From Rhizopus sp. PT2906 (taxonomy: Eukaryota; Mucoromycota; Mucoromycetes; Mucorales; Rhizopodaceae), in assembly GCA_025529335.1 (NCBI GenBank), contig JAMYHX010000080.1, positions 52,967 through 116,966 of the forward strand: 64,000 nt of DNA, written 5' to 3'. Shown one piece after another: positions 31,924 to 42,887 of the stretch. Position numbers and translations under genes: made by a program. The notes under the pieces are model-generated. The model had not been told where the DNA came from, did not search any database, and was given only the letters and a program-made list of their open reading frames with translations. Every line of letters begins with the position of its first letter. Position 1 is the first letter of the stretch.

Positions 31924-33465
31924 ATGACAAACTTAAAGTCTGGTATCAATAGCAACGGTGTTCCGTTATTCAAGAACAAAATAACTGAGTTGGACAAGAA
32001 GCTAGATAATGAAGTTGTCTATGAGTTTGGTGGACCCTTGGGTACACTTGGTATGATGCTTGGGTTCCCCTGTTTGATGTATTACTTTTGGGTCTGTCTT
32101 GAGTATTATCAAGGCTCACTCATCACGCCTTCCTCATTCACCAAGGAAGGAATTATTGAATTTGTCGCAAATATCGTGTCAAAAGTCAAAATGGGTGCTG
32201 CTCCTACACCTATTGCCATCAAGATCTACATGGGTTTTGTTCTCTACAGTTTTCTCTGTGCTTACCTCTTGCCAGGTCCTGTTGTCGAGGGTCTTCCTCT
32301 TCCTTCTTTGAAGGGTGGCAAGGTAAATATATATATATATATATATATTTTACAAAAAAAAAAAGACTAATAGCGTGGATCTCGTATTGTAGCTCAAGTA
32401 CGTTTGCAATGGTTTAGCTTTCTGGTACCTTACAATGGCTCTCTCAGCTGTTCTCCATGTCACTGGCATCTTCCGCTTGACGGCTATTATTGAAAACTTT
32501 GGAAGCATCATGACCGTAGCCATTATCTGGGGCTTCACCATGTCTACTCTTGTCTTCTTGAGTGCCGTCATCACTGGAAAGCAACATCGTATGTCTGGTA
32601 ACGTCATCTATGATTTTTTCATGGGAGCGCCCTTAAACCCTCGTATTGGACACGTCGATCTCAAGATGTGGGCCGAAACACGTGTGCCATGGCCTGTTCT
32701 CTTTTACATCTCTGTCTCTTGTGCACTCAAGCAGTATGAAGCAACTGGCTCAGTGACTGCTCCTGTTGCTTTCATGGTCCTTGCTCACTGGTTATACTGT
32801 AATTCCTGTCAAAAGGGTGAGGAGTGTATTCCTACATCTTGGGATATCTTTTATGAAAAGGATGGTAAGTGTATATATATATATATAAACTATATGAAAA
32901 AACTAAGGACGGTATAGGTTTCATGCTCATCTTCTGGAACATGGCTGGTGTCCCCTTCACTTACTGTTACGCTCCTATCTACCTCTTGAAGTCTGAATTG
33001 ACCAAGGGCGTACGTATTCAACACTCTTTGCCTGTCACCATTGCTCTCTTTATCACTCTTCTTTTTGCTTACTACTTCTTCGATACGGGTAACGCACAAA
33101 AGAACCGTTTCCGTATGGAACAGAACGGATCCTTCATGACCCGTAAAGCATTCCCTCAATTGCCTTGGAGCCACATCAAGAACCCTACTTACATCAAGAC
33201 AGAACACGGTAATCTCTTGTTGACCTCAGGTTGGTGGGGTATTGTCCGTAAGCCACACTACACAGCTGACTTGGTTCAATCTCTTTCTTGGGGCTTGATC
33301 ACCGGGTTTGGATCTTACTTGCCTTACTTTTACTTTACCTTCTTTGTCATCGTCTTGACTCATCGTGCCAGTCGTGATATGGAACGATGCGCTAAAAAGT
33401 ATGGCAAGGATTGGGAAAGATACTGTGAAAGAGTGCCTTATATCCTTGTCCCTTATGTATTTTAA
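31924..33465 (+). CDS. ERG4: ERG4, C-24(28) sterol reductase
   Basis: Last enzyme of ergosterol synthesis, reducing the C24(28) double bond in the ER membrane with NADPH. ATG 31924. Family blocks: YEFGGPLGTLGMMLGFPCLM, GLPLPSLKGGK-LKYVCNGLA, YDFFMGAPLNPRIGHVDLKM, KGEECIPTSWDIFYEKDGFM, LIFWNMAGVPFTYCYAPIYL, NPTYIKTEHGNLLLTSGWWG, VRKPHYTADLVQSLSWGLIT and HRASRDMERCAKKYGKDWER, ending YCERVPYILVPYVF. About eight membrane segments. Two introns, both with (TA)n runs next to the donor (32323-32390 and about 32865-32918). The DIFYE and GWWG-VRK-HY blocks favour ERG4 over ERG24. Normal length (about 475 residues). Confidence 0.95.
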
Positions 33466-33559
33466 ACAAAAAATTAATATAATTTAATCATTTCTCATTT
33501 CATTGTCATCCTAATATAATAATAAATTCTTGACTTTACTACACATATTTGATATTTTT

Positions 33560-34707
33560 TTATTCATATGCAGGTAAACAAGTGTCTTCTAAGTTAATAG
33601 TATGATAAGAAGGTAGTCTACAACAGATAGCGTCGGGTTGAAATGTAAAGTAATCCATTGTAGGTGAAGAAGAAGGTGTAATAGGAGATGAAGTAGGAGG
33701 AGATAAGAGATGACGGTCATTATAAAGTAGTGACTGCCAAGCATTTTCATATGATGGTAGTTCATCATCTTCATCATAAGCTTTATCCATAATCTGTACT
33801 GGTAAAGAAGCTCTTAGTTCAAAGAGCTCGCCTTGATCGTTAATGAGAGACATGGTGAATTTGAGTTTATGTTCAATCTTGAAGTAAGTGTTGTCTACGT
33901 CTGTCTGTATCGCGCTGGGCGAACAAGGAACAGTCATGTTTTCTACTTTATGCCAGTGTAACCCAGTCGAGGGAAAACGTTCATCACGAAAGAAACGAAT
34001 GATTCTAGACTCTGTGTGTGTATCGTAGGTTGAATACTCTTTTAGGAAACAAGATAGATAACGAACATGAAGGCTGGTATCGATGGGAGTGAGTGAAAAG
34101 TCGATGGGTATATCTTGGCCACGAGCAAATGTCTTTTTGGGTATAGTGATCGTATAGTTCAATTTGTCAGTCCACTCGTTTGTTATCTGTACGGGTATCT
34201 CCATGAACAAGGCTTGATCCGGTTGGTGGCGGATGATCCAGAATTGTTTTCGGTGTATTAAATTAGGCAAGAATGCAGGTCTTTCAATGGTAGCCTTTAG
34301 CTTGTACGACAAAGAGCCAAACGAATAGGAATCAATCGATTCTGCAAGATTGCCAGGTAAGGCCAATTCAAATGGATAGATATATGTGTTGGGAGCAAGT
34401 GTATGTAGTTTCTTTTGAGATGATAGAAATATCCAGTGATGTTGTATCACTGTGATTTCCTTTTTTTGTTGTTGATGTCCTATAGATGGGTTATTTATCT
34501 TGCAGCCAAAAAAAAAAAAAAGAGAGACTTACGTTCATTCCATTGTATTTTCATTTTACCCAGTAAACTCAAATGAATTGATTTTACCCTCAAGGTCTCT
34601 TTTGTATTCAACATCACATAGCCTCTTAGTACACAGCCTACAGATTCCTCAGGACTTCCTCTTATGATCAACATATCATTTTCTAAATGAATTTTAAGTT
34701 CATGCAT
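33560..34707 (-). CDS. Alpha-arrestin (ART/ARRDC type)
   Basis: Adaptor that recruits a Nedd4-type ubiquitin ligase to membrane proteins. The first exon (34707 down to about 34532) starts MHELKIHLENDMLIIRGSPE, SVGCVLRGYVMLNTKETLRV, a typical N-lobe with G-V-RG. One intron leads to the rest: NTYIYPFELALPGNLAESID, SYSFGSLSYKLKATIERPAF, FMEIPVQITNEWTDKLNYTI, TIPKKTFARGQDIPIDFSLT and KLKFTMSLINDQGELFELRA. The tail has LPSYENAW and ends CLPAYE, both PY-like motifs (LPxY) for WW-domain ligases. About 350 residues. Confidence 0.88.
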
Positions 34708-34956
34708 CTTGTCAAAATATATAAAAAAAAAAGAAGAGAAAAAACAAAATTTTTTTGATCCGAGCTCTATTTTTCTATTAGGACGAATTCGGGTTTCTAT
34801 ATTTTATTTTTATAAGTTAAAATAAACAAATAAATATAATTTATCGTTCGTAGTTTATAATTTAGTGGATCGTCAAGAATGGGAGTGATAACATACCAAG
34901 TCTAGTTTGAGTGCTAATAAACATGTTAGTTAAAGCTTCAGCTTGATAATAAAAAC

Positions 34957-36043
34957 TTACAGTGTGACGAATGAAGTAGAGGCGACTGTAGTAGCTGGTT
35001 CTTCAACGAGGAGTCGTCCACGAGCAGGGCCATCATGGTGGTAGTCACCATACTTATCATCCTTGTCATCATCATCATGGAAGTGACAGTGTTCACACTG
35101 TTCATCCATAATAGTTTCAGTAGTGTAGACATAGTAATACTTGACGACGTCATCTTCCTTGTCATCATGTTGCTTGTGAATACCCTTGTTGCCCTTGCCC
35201 TTGCCCTTGCGGTGGTCCTTGCCATAGCCCTTGCCATAGCCCTTGTCGTAGCCTTTACCATAACCCTTACGACGGCCGTAACCTTTGCCTCTGCCTCTGC
35301 CCTTACCACGACCATATCTGTGCTTGCCCTTCTTGTCATCATCATGGTCCCATTCGTCATCATCGTGATCCCATTCATCATCATCGCTATCATCATCATC
35401 GTCGCTATCACTGTCATCATCACTATCGCTATCATGGTCCTTGTCATCATCCCACTTGTCATCCTTATCATCATCCTTATCATCATCATCATCATCCTTG
35501 TAGAGAGCTTGGAGGTTTTGAACAAGACGAATGGCACCAGATCCTGATTCGGCAGCGGTATCGTCTACATTGATCGTGATTTCGTGCTTACCAGCAGAGA
35601 GAGGGAAGATACCCTTGCTAAAGTCATTCTTGGTCAAGGCTTGTTCAGGAGTGATAGCATAAGCTTCCTCAGAGGAATCAACCTTGGTAGTAGCACCAAT
35701 CACTTCACCGTTATCAGAGATTTCATAGACATCACCACCTAAATGTATATTTGTTATTATTGTAGTTTAGACCAAAACTCTAATACTTACTCTTCAAGTA
35801 GTCAGTGATTTGAAGTTGAGCGGGTTCATTAAGTTCAAAAGAAAAGACACGGTCAATAGTGGCATCTTCGCCATCTTCTTTCTTCCAGTGGAACACGCTA
35901 AAGTTTTCTTGCACTTTCAATGGAGTCACTTGAGCACTCTTGAAATCACCTTCAGCAATAGCCATGTTGGATTGAGAGGCAGGGGCGGCGAGGGCCAATT
36001 GGGCCAATAAGGCAGAAGAAACGAGAGCGAGGGAGAAACGCAT
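34957..36043 (-). CDS. Secreted protein with beta domain and charge-blocked tail
   Basis: ATG 36041-36043; signal peptide MRFSLALVSSALLAQLALAA. One intron (around 35740-35789) follows DYLK. The first 180 residues look like a secreted beta-sandwich domain common in fungi: FSFELNEPAQLQITDYLKSG, GDVYEISDNGEVIGATTKVD and FPLSAGKHEITINV. Then come an Asp-rich block (about 65 residues of D/S/K/W), a Gly/Lys/Arg/Tyr block (YGRGKGRGRGKGYGRRKGYG) and a His/Asp-rich block with CEHCHFHDDDDKDDKYGDYH. It ends TTVASTSFVTL. A GTAAG donor overlaps the stop; a 47-nt intron to 34909 would add TQTRLGMLSLPFLTIH (stop 34862-34864). Function unknown; metal or wall-polymer binding is a guess from composition. Confidence 0.75.
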
Positions 36044-36209
36044 TTTTTTTAGGAGGATTGTGTTAAAAAAAAAGCTAGGAAAACAAGAGAAAAAAGATAG
36101 AAAGATTGTAAAAAAGAGACAAAGAGTTTATATATTTAAAGAGGTCTTTGGGGAATGTTTTATATTTTATGTATATATTTTCGTGTGGACTGGATTGAAT
36201 ATGTATCCT

Positions 36210-37102
36210 TTAAGCATTTTGTGCCATTTTTTCAGCCTTCTTTGCTCGATATGCGGCAATCGCTCGTTCTCTTTCATTATCCAATTGTGCGCGAGCCGCC
36301 GCACTCATATTTTGAATCTTGCGTTTGTGAGATGCTTTCAATAGCTTCATGTTTTCATCTTCTTCTGATTCATATCCCTTTGGATCTTCATTCTCTTCTT
36401 GTTGCTTTGTCTTTTGTTCTAGTGTCTATCCCAAACCACATGTTGGTATGCTTCATAAATATATATGTGTATATATATATATATATATACCTCTTTGCCA
36501 CGCCCGCGTGCCTTGGGTAATTTACTAAATATAGGAGGCGCATCAGCTACCTCTCCAAACTTGACGTTGTCCTTCAAATCATCAAAATCTCGACCGCCAT
36601 ATAATTCTTTTTCCTTTTGTATCTTTTCCAATTTTTTTTGTTTCCTTTTTTCTCGATTACGCCGTTTACTCTCACTGGCCGATTTGGTCGACTTGTATGC
36701 AGATACCATTTCTTGTTGATATTCATGTTCTACTCTCTGAACAAAGTCTTTTAATCTTTCACCTGGTTGAATGGTGATGTTTTTTTTTGCCTTTTTTAAA
36801 TATTAGATTCAGTTGTGTCAACTACATTGTTATTTCTTACTGTTGTTATCGGATTATTCTTTGCATTCATCTTGGCTTCCTTTTTTTCTTGTTGTTTCTT
36901 TATTGCCATTTCTTTATACTTGAATAATCGAGTAAAGCCTTTGGGTGTATCGTCATCTCTTACATTGGTGTCTTCTTTAGATACTGGAAGATCCATTCTA
37001 CATGACACATGATCAACCCTTGTATTTTATATCCTTCCACTGTTATACGTACTTTTGCTTCCTTTCTTTACGAATACGGGCATTGGCTCTTTTATGTGGC
37101 AT
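36210..37102 (-). CDS. CCDC137-like nucleolar protein
   Basis: Small basic coiled-coil protein of the CCDC137 family. Exons: MPHKRANARIRKERKQK (ATG 37100-37102), then MDLPVSKEDTNVRDDDTPKG, FTRLFKYKEMAIKKQQEKKE, then ITIQPGERLKDFVQRVEHEY, QQEMVSAYKSTKSASESKRR, then DDLKDNVKFGEVADAPPIFS, KLPKARGRGKE, and a last exon with AAARAQLDNERERAIAAYRA, KKAEKMAQNA. The blocks D-VKFGEV--PP and ERERA--AYR match human CCDC137. Introns: donor GTACGT after KQK; GTAAGA...AAAAAAG at about 36790-36842; a (TA)n-rich intron near 36429-36490. About 245 residues. Confidence 0.84.
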
Positions 37103-37186
37103 AGTGTGTGTATATTTATGAAAAAGAAAGAAAGAAAAAAATGTCACTGTTGAACGGTCACACACCAATGTTTATTTTTTATGTTT

Positions 37187-38484
37187 TTAGAACAGAGCAA
37201 TGGCTTGACTGTTCTTATGCTCATGATAACATCGCATATGATAGGCTACTGCTGTTCTATCTGTCGTATGTTTTGTATTCCATGTTCTGACAACGGGTGG
37301 AGTGTACTTGTAAACAGGGGAATCAAATTGTAAGACCTTATGACATCGAATACAAGGCGCAGTAAACAAGTCATGATAGCTTGATAGCCAATCTAAAATA
37401 TAAAAGAAGGATTCTCTTGCAAAAAGTGTCGTCATGTCTTCAAATGCCACAGCAGCTAATAGACTCAACTTTTGAAACACAAGATATTGAGATCCCTGTG
37501 AAAGCTGTTTCTACAGATATATATTAGTATTGACAGGAGAGTATATATCCATCCAACAAACCTCTTCTTTAAGTCCTCTTATGTCATATTGATGTACAAT
37601 AAGCGTATTAGATGCACGAGCATACTCTAGTTCCAATTCTACAATGAATGCTTTATGTATGCACACCTTCAGATGACATGTTGTCCCCGAAAGCGTTGTC
37701 TGTTCTTCTCGTTCGAAGCTAATGTCTATTTTAGCTGCCTGATCTTTGTTCTGTGACAGCCATTGTTGTGTATATGTCGTAAAGAAGGATTCACTACAAA
37801 TGTTTGTTTACTTGTCAATTGTGTCTTGAGGAATATAAAGCTTACGTTGATGATGTATTATGATCAAAGACCATGGAAGATAATTGTCTACATACACAGA
37901 AATGATTATCCTCTGTTCGTTTGTTCTTTTCTTTCTTACTTGTATGCATAATCAGCCTTATCTTTTACAATCGATCCAATCTTTTCTGGTTTTCTAGTAT
38001 CTGTCTTTTGTTGGTCTTGTTTCTCACTATACAACATTAAAATAAATGGAATATATTATAAGACTGATTTACCTCTTGATTGCACTCCAATCAAAATCAT
38101 CATCATTGGTTATCGATTGCGCGTAATTCAAGACATCTATTCTACATGGTTTGATTACATATGCTCAGACTGTATAGATAGACTATCCATGTGTACCTTT
38201 TAGGTCATTTCCTTGATTCACTAAACGATTCAATTCCTGTTTGACGTTTTTAAGTCGATCGCTAAATGCTTGTACGTAACTAGGTCCTTTTTGTTCTTGT
38301 TCAACGAGTTGTGTGAATTGTTTCAAGGTAGATCGAACATTGGACACCTTTGCAAAAAAAAAAAAAGGAAATTAGAGAAAACAACAACAATAAAAAGAGA
38401 GAGAAATGGTATTACTTGGTTCAATGTTTGATCTATGCGTAAAAGGTCTCTCTCGATTGCTGTCATATCTCGTGTATTTGACAT
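37187..38484 (-). CDS. MED27: Mediator complex subunit 27
   Basis: Tail/upper-module subunit of the Mediator coactivator. ATG 38484: MSNTRDMTAIERDLLRIDQT, then VSNVRSTLKQFTQLVEQEQK, SDRLKNVKQELNRLVNQ, and a Lys-rich linker. The C-terminal half has AFIVELELEYARASNTLIVH, QKLSLLAAVAFEDMTTLFAR and FYILDWLSSYHDLFTAPCIR, with the family's zinc-like end PCIRCHKVLQFDSPVYK and YHMRCYHEH. Five or so short introns. About 300 residues. The Cys/His end pattern (C-x2-C ... YH-x2-C) is typical for Med27; homology elsewhere is weak, so the call rests on this end and the N-terminal helices. Confidence 0.8.
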
Positions 38485-38552
38485 GATGTTTATTGGTTTG
38501 ATTAAAGAAATAGAGAGGAAAGTCTGAATTTAAGACCAGACGATGAAGAGAA

Positions 38553-39645
38553 TTAAAATTGGGTAAAAAGAGCAAGTAAGAAAAGATAAAAGAATTGGTT
38601 ATAGGATGTGATACTTGCAGAGGACAAGGCTGTACCAGGCAATAGGTTATTACTCATAATGTCTATCATTAAAAAGGCTTAGTTTAAATAATCATACAAA
38701 GAAGAATATACCTTGCACTTTGCATGGCTCCTTGGCCTTTTGACACGAAGGAGGTTCGACTTGCTCAGAAGAATTGAAAAACATGTTGAGATGAGAGACG
38801 ATCAAGTCTGCATCTTCCTCTGGAGGGCCACCAGAGAAGTTGGGGTTACCATCTGTCCAGTGATTGATCATGATACGTCCAGGTGTCTCTGGGACATTGA
38901 TCATCATGTCCCGAACAAAGAGACCGTCGATATAAAACTTGACTAAACCAGGCATCCAATCGAAACGGTATTCATGGTATTCCTAAAAAAAGGACATGAA
39001 TAAAAGAGTTATAATATACTTATCTTGACACTTACTTGAGTAGGATCAAACGACATAGGATACTTATGATGCGTTTGAGGCGAAGCAGAACCATCCGGAT
39101 TATAGATCTGTGGTTGAATGGCAAAGTAAGCTTGTGCAGGGTTTCTCAATTTGCTGAGTGTTTCTATATCTATCTCACTTGTCGTGTTGCGATAGTAAAA
39201 AAAGGCAGCAACCGTGCCGGGTACTTGACTTGTCTTCATCCGAGCACGGAATGTACCATAAAGAATATCTGACCTATTGCCAAGTTAAATCATGACTATG
39301 TATTGCATCATTTTACCTTCTTGTGCCAATAGCAGCAGACGTGTACTTGTTTTCTTGACCCTTGACACGAAGAGATAAACCATGTGCGTCCATCTTGATA
39401 TTTTGAGGAGAGAATACGCGAGCGAGTGTATCATTTTGCTTTGGAGGGACGGTGTAGTCCATAAGTTGATAGTAGGCATCGTTACGCGAGATGTGTTTGT
39501 ATCTTCTATAGTCCGCGTACCAAACATTATGCCATATCTGATCATTTTCATCTATAAATCCGCAATCACAGATAACAGGTTCTGACTTTTGTGCCATCAG
39601 CAATTGAGCACAAATAACAAGGATTAAGAAGAGTAGAGTAAACAT
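38553..39645 (-). CDS. GPI-anchored GH16 glycoside hydrolase
   Basis: Cell-wall enzyme of glycoside hydrolase family 16 (glucanase or transglycosylase). ATG 39645; signal peptide MFTLLFLILVICAQLLMA. Domain blocks: IWHNVWYADYRRYKHISRND, MDAHGLSLRVKGQENKYTSA, YGTFRARMKTSQVPGTVAAF, catalytic TTSEIDIETLS (E-x-D-x-E), SFDPTQEYHEYRFDWMPGLV, KFYIDGLFVRDM and INHWTDGNPNFSGGPPEEDA. The last exon adds SNNLLPGTALSSASITSYNQ, FFYLFLLALFTQF-stop (38553-38555): an omega-like Ser/Asn/Gly region plus hydrophobic tail, which indicates a GPI anchor. Three introns. Cys-Cys pattern at CDCG and near the end (CQKAKEPC). Confidence 0.9.
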
Positions 39646-39838
39646 TGAATAAAGAAAATGAAAGAAAAGTATGTCTTAAAACGTTTGCTCTCTATTCTTT
39701 TTTTACTCTCTCTTAGAGTGTTTCCATGTTGACAAGGATTTCATATGTTACACACGATCATTGGTTGCTTAGTTTCATTATAAAAAGCGTGAAACCGGGG
39801 GTGGGTGAAGATTTTCTTTCTTACACTATATAAACAAA

Positions 39839-40028
39839 ATGTGCTTCAGAACTAATTGTAAAGAATGCGGCAAATACACTTGGGCCGGTAAGTTGAACAT
39901 ATTTAGTAAAGTAAAGAAGACTCATGAGTGACATAGGTTGTGGTAAACACATTGAGCAAGCATTAGCTGGTTTGAAGGATGACGAAATCTGCAAGTGCAA
40001 GAAACAAGAAAAAACAGAGACAAAATAA
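39839..40028 (+). CDS. 46-aa cysteine-rich protein (CGKxTWAGCGKH)
   Basis: Two exons: 39839-39890 (MCFRTNCKECGKYTWAG) and about 39938-40028 (CGKHIEQALAGLKDDEICKC, then KKQEKTETK), joined by a 48-nt intron. Cysteines at positions 2, 7, 10, 18, 34 and 36 suggest zinc binding. From memory, very similar mini-proteins (MC...C..CGK.TWAGCG.H) occur in fungi and plants with no assigned function. A TATA-like TATATAAA lies just before the ATG. Convergent with prohibitin. Confidence 0.62.
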
Positions 40029-40092
40029 CGCCCATTTTATATTATACACTTTTTTATTTACTAAAATATACTTTGTAATAATGGCTGCTATT

Positions 40093-41030
40093 TTATGCCT
40101 TGACACCAAGAAGCATGTTGTTACCATTCTTGTTGCTAGGCAAATAAGTAACATTTTGTGTTTGAGAGAGAGTTTGAGCAATTTCTTTACTAGCTTCAAT
40201 TCTACGGAAAGCAATAAATCCATCGCCTGCTTTGGCTAATGCTGAAGAAATCATTTCTGCTGCTTCTGAATCACCTTCAGCACGAATGATGGCTGCTTGC
40301 TTCTCTTGTTCGGCACGTTCGACAATAAACTTGGCACGTTCAGCTTCCTGTTGAGCAATTTGCTTTTGTTCGACAGCATTGGTGAATTCTCTACCGAAAG
40401 TCATGTGTGTCTAGATAACAACAAAGAGTGAGCTCTAAATTCATTCAATGCTCTCTTTAGTACTTACGATAGAGACATCCTCTAAAGCCAAGTTAAAGTC
40501 CTTGGCACGCTTGTACAATTCCTCACGGATTCTTGCAGAAACAACTTCACGCTGGGTGATCAATTCGGAAGCATCGAATTGAGCAACAATAGCCTTCAAG
40601 ACTTCGTTACCAATAGAGGGCAATACTCTTTCATCATAATCTTGACCCAAGTTTTGATAGATCAGAGGAAGGTTCTTGATCTCGGGACGGTGTAAGACAC
40701 GAAGGGTCAAGGAAACCATCTGCATGTCTTTGGAACCAGTGGTTGTAGAAATATTACGAGGTCTTGTACGAACGTCAAACAAGACAGCACGTTGAAGCCA
40801 AGGAATTAAAAAGTGAGTGCCTTCACCAATAGCATTAGGTTTGACACCTTGAATACGATCGAAAATGACAGCTCTGTAACCACCCTGGACTAAAGAAATA
40901 TTTAAGTTTTTTTTATTGTGCTTAATGTATTCTATGTCACTTTACCATCATACATGGCTGATTGAGCAGCACCAACAGCAAGACCAACAGGAATGGCCCA
41001 TTTTGCAACAGTTCCAAGCACAGCAGACAT
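40093..41030 (-). CDS. PHB1: Prohibitin-1
   Basis: Subunit of the prohibitin ring in the mitochondrial inner membrane. ATG 41028-41030: MSAVLGTVAKWAIPVGLAVG (membrane anchor), then GYRAVIFDRIQGVKPNAIGE, GTHFLIPWLQRAVLFDVRTR, PRNISTTTGSKDMQMVSLTL, RVLHRPEIKNLPLIYQNLGQ, DYDERVLPSIGNEVLKAIVA, QFDASELITQREVVSARIRE, THMTFGREFTNAVEQKQIAQ and the coiled coil FIVERAEQEKQAAIIRAEGD, ending NNMLLGVKA. The PHB/SPFH domain is complete and the length (about 275) is normal. Two short introns. Divergent from PIG-X with a 129-bp shared promoter. Confidence 0.96.
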
Positions 41031-41159
41031 GTTTAATTAGCAATAATAAAAAAAAAAAACACACTTACGCCTACGCACAAGGGCAAGAAAAGAATAAAAA
41101 TCTTTTTCTGAGATATAAAAAATGACGCCCAATCATTTCTTTCTTTTATATTTTTCTTT
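41031..41159. promoter_or_regulatory. Bidirectional promoter PHB1 / PIG-X
   Basis: Only 129 bp separate two divergent ATGs. It contains an A12 run, CACTTACGCCTACGCAC and T-rich stretches. No factor site can be named. Confidence 0.45.
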
Positions 41160-41813
41160 ATGGCCATACACTCCCACTTGTCCTTTGCCAGTAGTCTTCA
41201 CCCCAAGATAGATACGCGCATTGAACTGGACGGTATTCATGACAACTGTTTTCTTGATATTGTTTACGAGTTACCAGCAAGTGTCTTTGTGGACCCTTAC
41301 CAGTTACGGGATATGGAGTCTCGTATTGGTAAAGCAGAGGTCTTTGGTGAACACGATCTTGAACTGCCATTAGAGAAAGTAAAAGAACCGCGTGGAAGTA
41401 TCGTGCTGCTAAGACAAACCAACTTGACATCTCCCATTCACATTCAATTACCAATACACACTCGATACCAAAAGCCTGCATCTCATCAACAATACCAAGC
41501 TGTGACTATCAAGGTTCCTTATGCAGGCTGGACCTGTGGAGCCTCATCATGGCCACCGATTGATCATGAACTGCTCATACCTTACAATAGGCATCATACA
41601 AACTCCCGGTTTATTCCAATTTCCAATACAGATTCAAAGGAGCAACTCGAGTTATTAGTACCAGTCGGTAGTACACAGGATAGACAGCTAGTGACACTAG
41701 GCACATTTTGTATCGTTATCCTATGCTCGGCTTGGATCGCTCGCTCGATACTTGTTTCTGTTAAAAGAAGAAAAAGAACTGAAGCCAAAGGAAAGAGAAG
41801 GAAGTCGGATTAG
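41160..41813 (+). CDS. PIG-X/Pbn1-like GPI-mannosyltransferase I subunit
   Basis: ER membrane protein that stabilises the first GPI mannosyltransferase (PIG-M/Gpi14). Single exon, 217 residues: FASSLHPKIDTRIELDGIHD, then the family block CFLDIVYELPASVFVDPYQL, DLELPLEKVK, IHIQLPIHTRYQKPASHQQY, QAVTIKVPYAGWTCGA and one C-terminal membrane segment (LVTLGTFCIVILCSAWIARS) with a basic tail KRRKRTEAKGKRRKSD, a possible ER-retention signal. No cleaved signal peptide is seen; the N-terminus begins at the lumenal domain, so an upstream start could be missing. Confidence 0.76.
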   Translation: MAIHSHLSFASSLHPKIDTRIELDGIHDNCFLDIVYELPASVFVDPYQLRDMESRIGKAEVFGEHDLELPLEKVKEPRGSIVLLRQTNLTSPIHIQLPIHTRYQKPASHQQYQAVTIKVPYAGWTCGASSWPPIDHELLIPYNRHHTNSRFIPISNTDSKEQLELLVPVGSTQDRQLVTLGTFCIVILCSAWIARSILVSVKRRKRTEAKGKRRKSD

Positions 41814-42887
41814 GGTTGTACACTTTTTGAATAATAAAAGATTGAGCTTATAAGCCAACAACATTAATATCAACAATTATTAGAGTAGTCATGGCTGCAT
41901 GTTGTCTTTAACATTCAAAAACCGCTTATTCTAAAGGGAAAAATATGCACAGCACACACAATAAGAGAAAGAGGGGAAGATATTTAAAAACGGACTATTG
42001 GAATAGAGTATTGCATCTGTTCTTTTAGATGGAATTTCTCCTTGTGAAACAAAGCCTAAGATTCGAAAAATTTGACAGTTTTATCTTGATAATAGAACCG
42101 CGAGTGCATCAAGAAGTTGTCTCTTTTTTTTTTCCAAAATGAATATCACATGAGAGAAAGCGATTTGTATGTACTTTTCTGAAGAAAAAGTGTAGCAAAG
42201 TTGTCAAAAAAAAAAAAGATGAATGATTAGGGCTCCCTTTGACGTTTTGCTATGAGACTAGAAAACCAGTTCTACTCTCGCTTGTTTGAATGTATTCCTG
42301 TTATTTCCGAATCAATCTGTATCAATCAAGCAACGTGTGTGGTGAATATAATGTCAATGGAAGTGACATTGCTAAATAGTAGCTTTATTGCTCATAATGT
42401 TTGATCCAAATGTTGGTATAATAGAATGATTTAAAATGACTTGCTGATCCAAAAAAAGAAAAAAAAAACATATTTAAACTATTTGGATCTTTGTATAGAC
42501 TTTTTGGCCTACAGTTGAAAAAGGGAAAGATAGACTTGCAGGATTGCTTATGATATTAAAAACCATGAATCTTATGATTGAAAGGTAAGTTATCGATTAT
42601 TATTATTTTCTAATTGCCAAGTTTGCAAGCGAGAAACAGATTATATGCACAAATGAAGAAATATTCAGAATGGATATCTTTTGTTCATTTAGTGTAACAA
42701 GTAAATGAAATGGGTGCACGGACTAGTTTTTACTGATCAACCAGTAAAGAGCCACGTGATTCGATACATGAACAACAATCCATCAATTTTTATCTTTTTT
42801 TTTTTCTTCTTCTTTGCGTAGTAAACCTACACTGTTTCTTTTTCAGAAAAAAGAAAAAGCAAAAAAAGTACCCAGACAAGATAGTTT
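41814..42887. other. Long intergenic region
   Basis: About 1.1 kb without a supported gene. AT-rich with several A/T runs; the last 90 bp hold a T17 tract and promoter-like sequence of the next gene. Confidence 0.45.

Noticed and set aside
35035..35547. 170-codon plus frame, Val/Ile-rich
   Set aside because: Antisense of the Asp-rich secreted protein; complement of GAT/GAC codons gives Ile/Val.
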